Shown here: one piece after another, positions 8,081-16,081 of the stretch
How positions within the stretch are numbered: the first letter of the stretch is position 1
Layout of the letters: every line of letters starts with the position of its first letter
NCBI RefSeq assembly: GCF_035918235.1
Contig: NZ_CP109485.1
Coordinates: forward strand, 9,951,001-10,015,000
Length of the DNA: 64,000 nt
Origin: Streptomyces sp. NBC_01445
Lineage (GTDB): Bacteria > Actinomycetota > Actinomycetes > Streptomycetales > Streptomycetaceae
Direction of reading: 5' to 3'
The notes under the pieces: model-generated
The model's input: only the letters and a program-made list of their open reading frames with translations
The model's database searches: none
Told to the model about the DNA's origin: nothing
Translations under genes and position numbers: made by a program

Positions 8081-9196
8081 ATGCCGCAGCGCCGCGAAGG
8101 ACTTCGACAGCCGGCGCGAGCGGGGCGGGCGTTGCTCGCCATCCCGATCGCGTGGATTGTTGCGGTGTCCGTGATCGACATTCTTGCTCCGCCCAACATC
8201 CATCTGGGTCCGCTGCTCGTCGCGGCCCCGGCGATCACGCCGTTGTTCGGAGGGCCCCGGACGGTGGGCCTGGTCGCTGCACTGGCGGTGATCGCGCAGA
8301 CGACCATCGGGCTGGTGCGCGATCCTGACCAGATGCTCTCGTCCAATCACCAGGCACAGATCATCGCCCTGGTGCTGGTCGGCACGAGCCTGGTGATCTT
8401 CTGTGTATTCCGGGAGCGTCGCGCAAAAGAGCTGGCGCAAGTGCGGTACGTGTCCGAGGCCGCCCAGCGTGTGGTCCTACCGCCGCTACCCAAGGAGATC
8501 GGACCGCTGCGCGTCGCCTCCCTCTACCTTGCAGCAGAGGCCGAGGCCCAGATCGGCGGGGATCTGTACGCGGCGGCGCGCACCGCCTCCGGCACCCGGC
8601 TGCTTGTCGGTGATGTGCGCGGCAAGGGGATGACCGCGGTCAATGACGCCGCCTTGCTGCTCGGAGCATTCCGCGTCGCTGCCCACCGCCAGGCGAGCCT
8701 GGGCGAGCTGGTGAGCTACCTCGACCGAAGCGTGTGCTGGGACCTGATGGAGCCGGGCGAGACGGGCTGCTTCGGGGAAACGTTCATCACCGCCAACATC
8801 CTGGACATCCCCGACCGGGACGGCCGGGTCCAGATGGTTGCCTGCGGGCACCCGCCGCCGGTCGTCCTGCGCAACGGCCGACCGACGACGATGGACGCCC
8901 TTTATCCCGCACCTCCGCTGGGCCTGGGCGAACTGGCGCATCCGCGATACCACGTCGACAGCTTCCAGTTCGAGGCGGGAGACCTGCTGCTGCTGTACAC
9001 CGACGGCGTCACCGAGGCCCGCGACTCCACCGGCACCTTCTACCCACTCGCCGAGCGCATCGCAGGCTGGACCGAGAACGACCCCGACGCCTTCCTCGGC
9101 CTCTTCCGGCGCGACCTGCTGCACCACGTCGGCGGACACCTGAACGACGATGCCGCCATGATCGCCGTAAAGCGCACCGCCACGCCCAGGGCCTGA
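8081..9196 (+). CDS. Membrane-bound PP2C (SpoIIE-type) phosphatase
   Basis: 371 residues, ATG start with AGGA upstream. About four hydrophobic segments occupy residues 17-36, 42-57, 61-78 and 92-110, followed by a short basic linker and a SpoIIE/PP2C domain from about residue 125. Metal-binding aspartates are seen in QIGGDLYAA, VGDVRGKG, LLYTDGVTEA and LNDDAAMIAV, and the GHPPPVVLRNG motif is intact. This class dephosphorylates STAS-domain anti-sigma antagonists. Together with the RsbW-like gene upstream it could form part of a partner-switching module, although no STAS protein is nearby. A second, frameshifted member lies at 52.4-53.7 kb. Confidence 0.9.
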   Translation: MPQRREGLRQPARAGRALLAIPIAWIVAVSVIDILAPPNIHLGPLLVAAPAITPLFGGPRTVGLVAALAVIAQTTIGLVRDPDQMLSSNHQAQIIALVLVGTSLVIFCVFRERRAKELAQVRYVSEAAQRVVLPPLPKEIGPLRVASLYLAAEAEAQIGGDLYAAARTASGTRLLVGDVRGKGMTAVNDAALLLGAFRVAAHRQASLGELVSYLDRSVCWDLMEPGETGCFGETFITANILDIPDRDGRVQMVACGHPPPVVLRNGRPTTMDALYPAPPLGLGELAHPRYHVDSFQFEAGDLLLLYTDGVTEARDSTGTFYPLAERIAGWTENDPDAFLGLFRRDLLHHVGGHLNDDAAMIAVKRTATPRA

Positions 9197-9689
9197 TCGC
9201 CTCGAGGGTCTGGGTGATGTCGTTGACGTTGGTTGCGGTCGTGATGACGTGGAGCTGCGTTCCCCAACCGACAGGGCCGAGTACTCACACCTCACGAACG
9301 GCCGCAACATCACACCGGTCACGCTCGACCAGCCCCAACACCCAAGATCCTGCTACGAGCTCTATTAGCACCCGAGTTGGCCCGGCTGAGCATCGCGGGT
9401 GGCCCGCCGGATGGGGTGAGCGTTGCTGACTTCGCCATTCGGGTTCGGGCCGGGTGGTGGGTGTTCTATGAACCTCAGTTGAGGCGTGCTGGGATGACGG
9501 CGTCGCGTGGCTATGGGCGCTGGAGCAGCACCAGAAATGGGACGACCGTGACCTCGTCGTCCGCTGCGACAAAGGTTGGGGGTAGTGCTACGGAAACCGG
9601 GCCAGGAAGTCCGCTGTCTCCCTTCGGTGGATGACGATCAGCCCGGGACCCTCCGCCCCGCAGGCCGCTTACGCGGCGCCCCAGGACCG
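9197..9689. other. No gene recognised
   Basis: 493 bp. A plus-strand frame at 9377-9634 contains one coding-like phrase (RAGWWVFYEPQLRRAGM) but no recognisable family, and its remainder is low complexity. It may be a relic. A weak GCCGC/GCGGC hairpin near 9663-9678 lies beyond the merR stop codon. Confidence 0.4.
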
Positions 9690-10694
9690 TCATCGTGCGT
9701 CGCGTAGCTGAAGAAGGTATGCCGCAGTCAGCGCAACGGCACGGTCCACGTCATGCGACAACTCCACGAGGGCATGTGACGCCTTCGTCCCCGGGATATC
9801 CCCCAGCGCCTGGGTCAGCCGTCCGCGTGCAGGCGCTTTGGTGGTGTCGTGGGCGAGGCGGTCGACGAGCCTGGTCACGATCTGATCCGCCGTCGCGGTG
9901 TCGCTCGCCAGTACGCTCAGTGCATCGGCTGCGTCGGTGTCGTTCCTTCCCTCCACGATCATGTCGATGAGCGTCGGGACCGCATCGGTCACACCACGTG
10001 TCCCGAGCGCCAGAGCCGCATACCTGCGCACCACGATGTCGGGGTCCGTGAGGGCACCCCGCAGTTGCGCGGTAGCCTCACCGCCGGGCATCTCGGCGAG
10101 GGACCGAACGGCACGTTCCCGCACCTCGGCCGCCGGTGAGCCGAGGCCCTTCGACAGCAGTGCCGTGCCGCGGTCGCCCGATCGCGCCAGCGCCCATCGA
10201 AGGGCCCCGGCGACGTTAGGCTCCCTCTCGCTCAGTGCCGCCTCGACCAGGGCCTCCACCGGCACGGGAACCTCGTCGACCGAGGAAAGGGCCGCGCGCT
10301 GGCGCTCATCGGCGCTCTTCGACCCCAGTGCCTGGAGGAGCGAAACGACCTGGAGGACACCCTCCCAGCCGACAGGGTCTGCGGCATCGATCCGGCGCAG
10401 CCGCGTGAGCAGCTCGGTCTCCGCCGCGATGCGTTCGCGCGTCTGACGGATGAGGTCGTCGACGAGCGCTGAGGGCGTGAAGCTGGGATCGTCGAGCGCG
10501 CGTCCGATCTCGCGCAGCGACAGACCCAGCGACCGCAGGCTCTCGATATGGAAGATCCGCCGGATGTCCTCCCCGGAGTACTCCCGGTAGCCGGAGCCGG
10601 TACGACCCGAAGGCCGTACGAGACCGAGTGACTCGTAATGCCGGAGCATGCGGGCGCTGACCCCGGACCGTCGCGCCACTTCACCGATCAACAC
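9690..10694 (-). CDS. MerR-family regulator fused to HEAT repeats
   Basis: 334 residues from a GTG start with an AGGAGGGA site. Residues 1-70 are a MerR DNA-binding domain (LIGEVARRSGVSARMLRHYE, then YREYSGEDI and the SLREIGRALDD helix). A coiled dimerisation helix with many Arg/Glu residues follows (about 80-105). From about residue 130 to the end are HEAT-like repeats, for example LVEAALSEREPNVAGALRWAL and LRGALTDPDIVVRRYAALAL. The usual small MerR effector domain is thus replaced by a helical scaffold. The gene starts three bases after the upstream HEAT-repeat gene ends, so they are co-transcribed. Confidence 0.88.
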   Translation of the reverse strand: MLIGEVARRSGVSARMLRHYESLGLVRPSGRTGSGYREYSGEDIRRIFHIESLRSLGLSLREIGRALDDPSFTPSALVDDLIRQTRERIAAETELLTRLRRIDAADPVGWEGVLQVVSLLQALGSKSADERQRAALSSVDEVPVPVEALVEAALSEREPNVAGALRWALARSGDRGTALLSKGLGSPAAEVRERAVRSLAEMPGGEATAQLRGALTDPDIVVRRYAALALGTRGVTDAVPTLIDMIVEGRNDTDAADALSVLASDTATADQIVTRLVDRLAHDTTKAPARGRLTQALGDIPGTKASHALVELSHDVDRAVALTAAYLLQLRDAR

Positions 10695-10697
10695 GTC

Positions 10698-11369
10698 CTA
10701 TCGTCCCTCCTGGCCGGACCTGCCGAGGGCCACGACCCGCTTCGCCTCATCGATCGCGGACTCGAATCCGGTGTCTGGGTCGCGCAGCAGCCGTTGTGTG
10801 GCGAGCGCGTGCGCGCGCATGCCCGGGTCACGGGCTGTCGTCGCAGCAAGGAGAGCCGGCGCAATCACTTCCCCCAGCGCGACCAGCGCCCGACTGAGAC
10901 TCAGCTGTGTCTCCCGCCCACCGCGCCCGAGCTGCGTCGCCAACACCGTGGCCAACGCGGCCCCCTCGCCTTCCGGCACGAGCACGACCGCGGCTCGCCA
11001 GGCGCTCCGCGCCACCTCGTCGTCGGCGTCGGACAGGAGCGTCCGTGTGATGGCCGGCCACGCCTGCCGGTCCCCGATCTTGGACAGCGTGTGCAGCGCC
11101 TGGCTCCGTGCCTGCACTCGCTCCGAGCGGACTTCGCGGAGCAGCTTGGGAAGCGTCATCGACACCGGGTGGCGGGTGAGCGCCCAGGTAAGCATGTCGC
11201 GGACGAAAAACTCGGGCTCGATCGCGCATCGCTCGATGAGCTTGTCGATGAAGTGCAGGTCAGGCGTCGTGCCGGCCGCCAGGGCAGCCCGCAGTCGCAC
11301 GGACGAACGGCCGTCCTCCAACCCCTGGAGCGCTCGTATCGCATCGGCGTCCTGTGTCGTGATCGTCAT
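10698..11369 (-). CDS. HEAT-repeat protein, partner of the MerR-HEAT regulator
   Basis: 223 residues. The start ATG at 11367-11369 is preceded by a perfect AGGAGG and is preferred over the longer open frame. Beginning MTITTQDADAIRALQGLEDG, the protein is made of helical pairs of about 30 residues (IDKLIERCAIEPEFFVRDML, LLREVRSERVQARSQALHTL, TLLSDADDEVARSAWRAAVV), typical of HEAT repeats. No enzyme motif is seen. It probably acts as a scaffold or co-regulator, perhaps binding the HEAT part of the MerR protein encoded immediately downstream. Confidence 0.8.
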   Translation of the reverse strand: MTITTQDADAIRALQGLEDGRSSVRLRAALAAGTTPDLHFIDKLIERCAIEPEFFVRDMLTWALTRHPVSMTLPKLLREVRSERVQARSQALHTLSKIGDRQAWPAITRTLLSDADDEVARSAWRAAVVLVPEGEGAALATVLATQLGRGGRETQLSLSRALVALGEVIAPALLAATTARDPGMRAHALATQRLLRDPDTGFESAIDEAKRVVALGRSGQEGR

Positions 11370-11400
11370 CGAGACCACCTCCTCGGCAAGCAGTGAAGGC

Positions 11401-11418
11401 CCTGACACCGTGTCAAGG
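11401..11418. promoter_or_regulatory. MerR-type operator in front of the HEAT/MerR pair
   Basis: CCTGACACCGTGTCAAGG is a palindrome with one mismatch, lying 32 bp upstream of the HEAT gene start. On the minus strand it sits within CTTGACCTTGACACGG, the sort of overlap with a promoter expected for MerR activators. Confidence 0.65.
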
Positions 11419-11613
11419 TCAAGCAGGGCCCGCTGCAGGCCGTGGGCTGACCCGCCGGCCCGCACCGAGGCGGTGCCCCGATCGCCCGTGCCACCGACTC
11501 GAACACTCCAACAAACCTACGAGTGACCTGACATGGGCCATACTCCCCAACCGATAGCGTCTGGGGGGCGCACCGAAGTCGGTGTGCCCCCGACCAGACA
11601 AGGACGGCCTGCC

Positions 11614-12936
11614 ATGCGTGTCTCCGTGATCGGCTGCGGTCACCTCGGCATCCCGCACGCTGCGGCGATGGCCGAACTCGGCCACGAGGTCATCGGCGTG
11701 GACGTCGACCAGGCCAAGGTCGATCGACTCAACGCCGGCGAATGCCCCATCTACGAGATCGGCCTGCCGGACCTGCTCGCCCGCCACACCCAGAGCGGAC
11801 GTCTGCGCTTCACCACCGACATCCGTGAGGCGGCCGCCTTCGCCGAGCTGCACTTCATCGGCGTCGGAACCCCCATCGACGCCGACGGCCGCTCCTACGA
11901 CACCGCACAGGTCTTCGGCGCGATCCGTCAGCTCGCCCCCCACCTCGACCGGGCGTGCACCATCGTCGGCAAGAGCACGGTCACCGTCGGCACCACCGGC
12001 CAGGTCACGGCCCTTGCCCAGCGCCTGGCCCCCGCAGGCGACCAGGTCGACGTCGTATGGAACCCCGAGTTCCTGCGCGAAGGCCACGCCGTCGAGGACA
12101 CCCTGCGCCCGGACCGGCTCATCGCCGGCCTGACCACCGTCGAGGCCGAGAAGGCGATCCGCACGGTCTACGCCCCCATCCTGGACGCCGGTGTCCCGAT
12201 CTTCGTCACCGACCCGCAGACCGCCGAGTTGGCCAAGGGCGCCGCGAACACCTTCCTCGGCTTGAAGATCAGCTACATCAACGCCGTCGCCGACATGTGC
12301 GAGGCCGCGGGCGGCGACGTCTCCCAGATCGTGGACATCCTGGGCATCGACCCCCGGATCGGCAGCGGCGGCATGAGGCCCGGCATCGGCTACGGCGGCG
12401 GCTGCCTCCCCAAGGACGTCCGCGCCTTCACCGCCTCCGCCCGCCAACTCGGCGCCGACCAGGCCGCCACCCTCCTGCGCGCCGCCGAGGAGATCAACGA
12501 GAACCGCACCGCCGTCGCCCTGGGTCTCATCACCCGCGCCCTGGGGGAGCGCCCCATCAAGGGCACCCGGATCACCGTGTGGGGCGCCGCGTTCAAGCCC
12601 GGCACCAACGACGTGCGCGAGTCCCCGGCCCTCGCCCTGTCCCAGGTCCTCCAGCAGGCCGGCGGCATCGTCACGGTTCACGACCCGCAGGCCGTGCCCA
12701 CGGCGATGCTCCGCAACCCCGAGCTGGACTACACCGACGACCTCGCCGCCTCCCTCGACGGCGCCGAACTCGTCGTCCTGGCCACCGAATGGCCCGAATA
12801 CCGGCAGGCCGACCCCCAGTCCCTGGTCGGCCGCCCGGCCAACCCTCTGCTCGTCGACTGCCGTACCACCCTCGACCCCGAGCCCTGGCGCTCGGTGGGA
12901 TGGACCATCCACCAGCTCGGACGCTCCGGAAAGTAG
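11614..12936 (+). CDS. UDP-glucose 6-dehydrogenase
   Basis: 440 residues. The ATG at 11614 follows AAGGA; the frame is open from 11533. The N-terminal Rossmann motif VSVIGCGHLGIPHAAAMAEL, the FIGVGTP strand, the EFLREG motif and the catalytic cysteine in GYGGGCLPKD (Cys264) all fit the UDP-glucose/GDP-mannose dehydrogenase family; VWGAAFKPGTNDVRESPA begins the C-terminal domain. It oxidises UDP-glucose twice with NAD to UDP-glucuronate, a precursor for polysaccharides or glycosylation. No glycosyltransferase lies nearby, so its end product is unknown. GDP-mannose or UDP-ManNAc substrates are less likely but possible. Confidence 0.88.
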   Translation: MRVSVIGCGHLGIPHAAAMAELGHEVIGVDVDQAKVDRLNAGECPIYEIGLPDLLARHTQSGRLRFTTDIREAAAFAELHFIGVGTPIDADGRSYDTAQVFGAIRQLAPHLDRACTIVGKSTVTVGTTGQVTALAQRLAPAGDQVDVVWNPEFLREGHAVEDTLRPDRLIAGLTTVEAEKAIRTVYAPILDAGVPIFVTDPQTAELAKGAANTFLGLKISYINAVADMCEAAGGDVSQIVDILGIDPRIGSGGMRPGIGYGGGCLPKDVRAFTASARQLGADQAATLLRAAEEINENRTAVALGLITRALGERPIKGTRITVWGAAFKPGTNDVRESPALALSQVLQQAGGIVTVHDPQAVPTAMLRNPELDYTDDLAASLDGAELVVLATEWPEYRQADPQSLVGRPANPLLVDCRTTLDPEPWRSVGWTIHQLGRSGK

Positions 12937-12975
12937 AACCGGCCCCGCCACGAACACAGACGACGTTCTCCTGCG

Positions 12976-13146
12976 CTGCACCGCGTCCTGGGCGACCAGC
13001 AGCAGAAGGCAGGCGGCGAGACCCAGCCGCTGGGCAGCCTCACCGGGATGCTCGGCATGGCAGCCGAGTACGCGAAAGGCGGCGACCTCTACCAGGCCAC
13101 GGTGCCGCTCGGGTACTGCGAGACGGTCGCCCGCAAGCTGCTGTAG
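12976..13146 (+). pseudogene. C-terminal stub of an unknown protein
   Basis: An open frame without a start codon reads LHRVLGDQQQKAGG, GSLTGMLGMAAEYAKGGDLY and GYCETVARKLL and ends at TAG 13144-13146. It has the composition of real protein, unlike the surrounding frames. The family is not recognised; the 5' part is missing. Confidence 0.4.
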
Positions 13147-13267
13147 CACTTCTACGGACTCACACCACGCCGCCCTGAAGTCGAGATCCGGGAAGCACTC
13201 ACTGCGCGGAGTGGACGACAGCGAGAGCCCACGACAGTTCCCGGAGAACTCGCAGTCTCGCGGCAGC

Positions 13268-13320
13268 AACAGGCCTCCTGCCAGCATTCTTTGGTGCTGA
13301 CAAGAGGCCTGTTGTTCTTT
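13268..13320 (+). terminator. Strong hairpin with T-rich tail
   Basis: AACAGGCCTC (13268-13277) pairs perfectly with GAGGCCTGTT (13304-13313) and is followed by GTTCTTT. It lies 120 bp beyond the stub and 330 bp beyond the UDP-glucose dehydrogenase gene, and would terminate rightward transcription. Confidence 0.65.
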
Positions 13321-13775
13321 GCTGGGCCGTCTCTGGGCCGTCAACCTTTGGAGACGGGCTCTCGCGCGATTTGCCGCCGTGTCCCATGAGGTGGTGTTCT
13401 GCGCGTGCCGGCAGCGATAGGCGAACTTGGTTGCGAACGCGGTGAGGCGGTCCTCGCGTGCCTCAGCAGTTCTGGATGCGGGGACACATCGGCAGCCACT
13501 GAGGCCGAGGAAGAACCAGGGATCTGGTGCCATCCCTCGGGCCGTACATGGAAATCACAGCGCCGCTCCGTCCCGCGCCGGAGAGTAACCGCCTGTTCTT
13601 CAAGAGCGTGCGATGCATGGCGGTGCGGCTGCTCGCGAACAGAACGGCGAGGGGTTCCGCGGCCAGGGCGCCTCGCAGCCGGAGTCCGCGCCGCCCTGGA
13701 GGCCGCCCGAGACCGCAGCCGCGAAACTGGCCTCCGGAAACAACGACCCACTGCCCTACGCCCCTCCACCGCCCC
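13321..13775. other. No gene recognised
   Basis: 455 bp between two terminator hairpins. Short minus-strand frames include EDRLTAFATKFAYRCRHAQN, which could be a relic, but nothing identifiable. Confidence 0.4.
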
Positions 13776-13810
13776 ACGCCGCCCGCGCCCGAGTGCTGCG
13801 CGGGCGGCGT
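13776..13810 (-). terminator. Perfect 13-bp hairpin after the GxGYxYP gene
   Basis: ACGCCGCCCGCGC (13776-13788) pairs with GCGCGGGCGGCGT (13798-13810) around a nine-base loop, about 30 bp past the minus-strand stop codon at 13843. It may stop transcription from both sides. Confidence 0.65.
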
Positions 13811-13842
13811 CGTGAGAAGGACGGGCGATGCGAGAGCAGCCC

Positions 13843-15852
13843 TCACACGGTGCTGCGGTCCATCAGTGAGAAGAACGCGTCACCGCGGACGACCTCGAAG
13901 GGGTCCTCCAGCAGTGCGGCGAGGTCCGCGATATCGCTCGGGGTCCAGTCCCAGGCGTTGATCGCGGCGGCAATGAACATCGGCTTCGACGTGTCCCGCC
14001 CCTCGATGTGCCGGAGAAGCGCGTCGCGGAACTCCTTGCCCTTGCCCTGCGGGTAGAAGTTGCCGATCACGGGGATCCCGGCCGGCCGTACCTGCAGGTC
14101 ACCGGTCTCCCAGGACTGGATGATCCCGCGCACCGGAGTGTTCTTGCGGTAGGACGCCATGACCCGCTCGTCGAACGGGACCCAGCCGTCGCCCGCGGTG
14201 TTGCGGGGGTTGTAGGCGTAGGCCAGATCCATGCCGGTGCGGCGCAGGAAACGGCCGCTGAGCGCCGTGTACGCGTCCAGCGCCTCCTCGGGCCAGGAGC
14301 CGGGGTAGGTGTAACCCGCCCCGGACGGACCGGAGATGAGCAGGTCGTTGGCGGTCGCGGTCCGCTGGTAGTACGCGAGGAGCGCCGGTCCGATGTCGGC
14401 GAGCAGCGGGCTCACCGTCCAGTTGACGGGGACGGTGCCGCGCTTCGGGTCGTCCCAGATGTCCCGCATCCGGCGCTGGCAGTACTGGACGTTGTCGCCC
14501 TCGCCGACCGTCAGCGTCACGTACACGCGGTTGTGGAGCTCGGCCTTCGGACGGGGCCGTACCCGGTCGGAGATCTTCGCCGGGGTGCCGGCGTGCACCG
14601 TGCCGTTCATGTAGAAGTCGGCGGGCACGACCTGGATGCCGTGCTGCGAGGCGCGGTCGACGCCGCCCCACTCGCCGGCCACGTCGTTGGAGAACCAGCC
14701 GGTGTACGGGGTGGTCGGCTCGAGCCTGGCGAACGTCTCGTCCAGCAGCTTGCCGGTGTCGCCCGACGGAGGCAGCCACAGCACCATGGCCTTGCTCGCC
14801 ACCACGTAGTCCCGGAAGTACGGGAAGGGCTCGACGCGGGTGGGCGCGGTGTTGGTGGCGGTGACCAGGTACTGGTTCCACAGGTCGACGTCGACCGTCA
14901 GTTCCTTGGCACCGGCGGGCGCGGTGAAGTGGTAGACGAAGTAGCCGCCGCCATCGCTGAACCGGTTCGACTTGTCACCGATGGAGGAGTTGAGGCCGTC
15001 GAACAGGTACGGCTTCTCGGCGTCGGTGCCCGGCGTGAACGAGGCGATGTCCTTGCCGTCCGCCTTCACGGTGACCGAGGCGACCGACGCGCCCCAGCCG
15101 TCGTCCCCGAAGGAGTCCTGGAACCGGAGGTAGACATCGTTGTCGCCACCGACTTCCGGGCTGAGGTCGAGTGTGCGGACCTTGCGGTTGGAGATGTCGC
15201 GGATCCGCTCGGTCTCCCGTGCGACCTCGCGCCACTTGACCCCGTCCACGCCGACGGTCCGGCTCGGTGGCAGGCCGGCCAGCAGGGCGTGGCTGCAGTG
15301 CGGGAAGAGGTGGTCGAGCTGCCAGCGGTAGGTGGCCAGGACGTCGTCGGCGTCGAAGCGGCCGCGCAGGTCGGTGACGGTCTTCAGGCCGTGGGCCTTC
15401 GCCTGTTCGGCGGTGGCGGCGACGGCGCCGTGGAGCCCGGCGAGCGTGGTGGCCACGTTGACCGAGTCGGGCACGTCGGGGTCGATGAGGACGGCGCCGC
15501 GCACCTCGTCGCGGTAGCGGCCGACCAGGTCCAGGGCGTCGGCGTGGTGGGTGGCCTTCGCGCCGGTGCCGGCGAGCCAGCGCAGGTCGACCTGGCCGCT
15601 GTCGAAGTTGAAGTAGAGCCGTGGACTGCGCCGGTTGACGACGCCCTGAAGGGTCGTCAGCAGCAGTTGGTCGTTGCCGTTCAACTTGCTGACGTCGGCG
15701 ACGTCGAGCCGGGCGGCCCGGCCGAAGGACGGCAGAAGGCGGGCCGCGGAGCCGCGCTCGGCAGCCCCTGCCTGTTGCGGCAGGGAGATCCCGAGACTTC
15801 CGGCTGCTAGGACCGCGCCGCCCGCCTGCAGGAGATTTCTTCGTGACACCAT
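13843..15852 (-). CDS. Secreted GxGYxYP-family putative glycoside hydrolase
   Basis: 669 residues with a Tat-type signal peptide (SRRNLLQAGGAVLAAGSLGI, likely cut after QAGA). The middle carries a DUF4627-like beta segment (about 215-320). The C-terminal half contains PSGAGYTYPGSWP, the motif that names the GxGYxYP family, predicted to have a TIM-barrel-like hydrolase fold. GIIQSWETGDLQV and AAINAWDW near the end also fit. The enzyme is exported and probably acts on an extracellular glycan, but no activity is firmly established for the family. It is divergent from the transporter operon at 16082, with operator-like motifs between them. Confidence 0.85.
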   Translation of the reverse strand: MVSRRNLLQAGGAVLAAGSLGISLPQQAGAAERGSAARLLPSFGRAARLDVADVSKLNGNDQLLLTTLQGVVNRRSPRLYFNFDSGQVDLRWLAGTGAKATHHADALDLVGRYRDEVRGAVLIDPDVPDSVNVATTLAGLHGAVAATAEQAKAHGLKTVTDLRGRFDADDVLATYRWQLDHLFPHCSHALLAGLPPSRTVGVDGVKWREVARETERIRDISNRKVRTLDLSPEVGGDNDVYLRFQDSFGDDGWGASVASVTVKADGKDIASFTPGTDAEKPYLFDGLNSSIGDKSNRFSDGGGYFVYHFTAPAGAKELTVDVDLWNQYLVTATNTAPTRVEPFPYFRDYVVASKAMVLWLPPSGDTGKLLDETFARLEPTTPYTGWFSNDVAGEWGGVDRASQHGIQVVPADFYMNGTVHAGTPAKISDRVRPRPKAELHNRVYVTLTVGEGDNVQYCQRRMRDIWDDPKRGTVPVNWTVSPLLADIGPALLAYYQRTATANDLLISGPSGAGYTYPGSWPEEALDAYTALSGRFLRRTGMDLAYAYNPRNTAGDGWVPFDERVMASYRKNTPVRGIIQSWETGDLQVRPAGIPVIGNFYPQGKGKEFRDALLRHIEGRDTSKPMFIAAAINAWDWTPSDIADLAALLEDPFEVVRGDAFFSLMDRSTV

Positions 15853-15877
15853 CGACGATCACTGCTCCTCGAAAGCC

Positions 15878-15892
15878 TGACATCGTTGTAAA
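15878..15892. promoter_or_regulatory. LacI-like operator motif, site 1
   Basis: TGACATCGTTGTAAA lies 26 bp upstream of the GxGYxYP start codon. It has the central CG and approximate dyad of LacI-family operators, and its core CATCGTTGTAA recurs at 16050. Confidence 0.6.
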
Positions 15893-16047
15893 CAGTCGGC
15901 GAAAGTAAGCCGGTCGAGGGCATGTTGTCCATGGGTACGCGCAAATTTCCGCCGCGGTGGACCAACTTCGTTGCTACTGACCGGCAATGACGTCCCAAGT
16001 GTTGACGGCCCCGCGTCAACCGATCTACGGTGCGCCGCACTTGGCTT

Positions 16048-16062
16048 TCCATCGTTGTAACT
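16048..16062. promoter_or_regulatory. LacI-like operator motif, site 2
   Basis: TCCATCGTTGTAACT lies 20 bp upstream of the binding-protein start codon and shares the 11-base core CATCGTTGTAA with site 1. Repressor binding here would block the ribosome-site-proximal region of the plus-strand operon. Confidence 0.6.
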
Positions 16063-16081
16063 CGTTCACCGGGAGCATGAG

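Noticed and set aside
11419..13533. 704-codon minus-strand frame opposite UDP-glucose dehydrogenase
   Set aside because: Composition of antisense to a coding strand; no domain recognised. Only a short part near 13.4 kb looks protein-like.
14008..15810. 600-codon plus-strand frame opposite the GxGYxYP gene
   Set aside because: Shadow frame with repetitive Val/Gly/Arg composition; the minus strand has a signal peptide and family motif.
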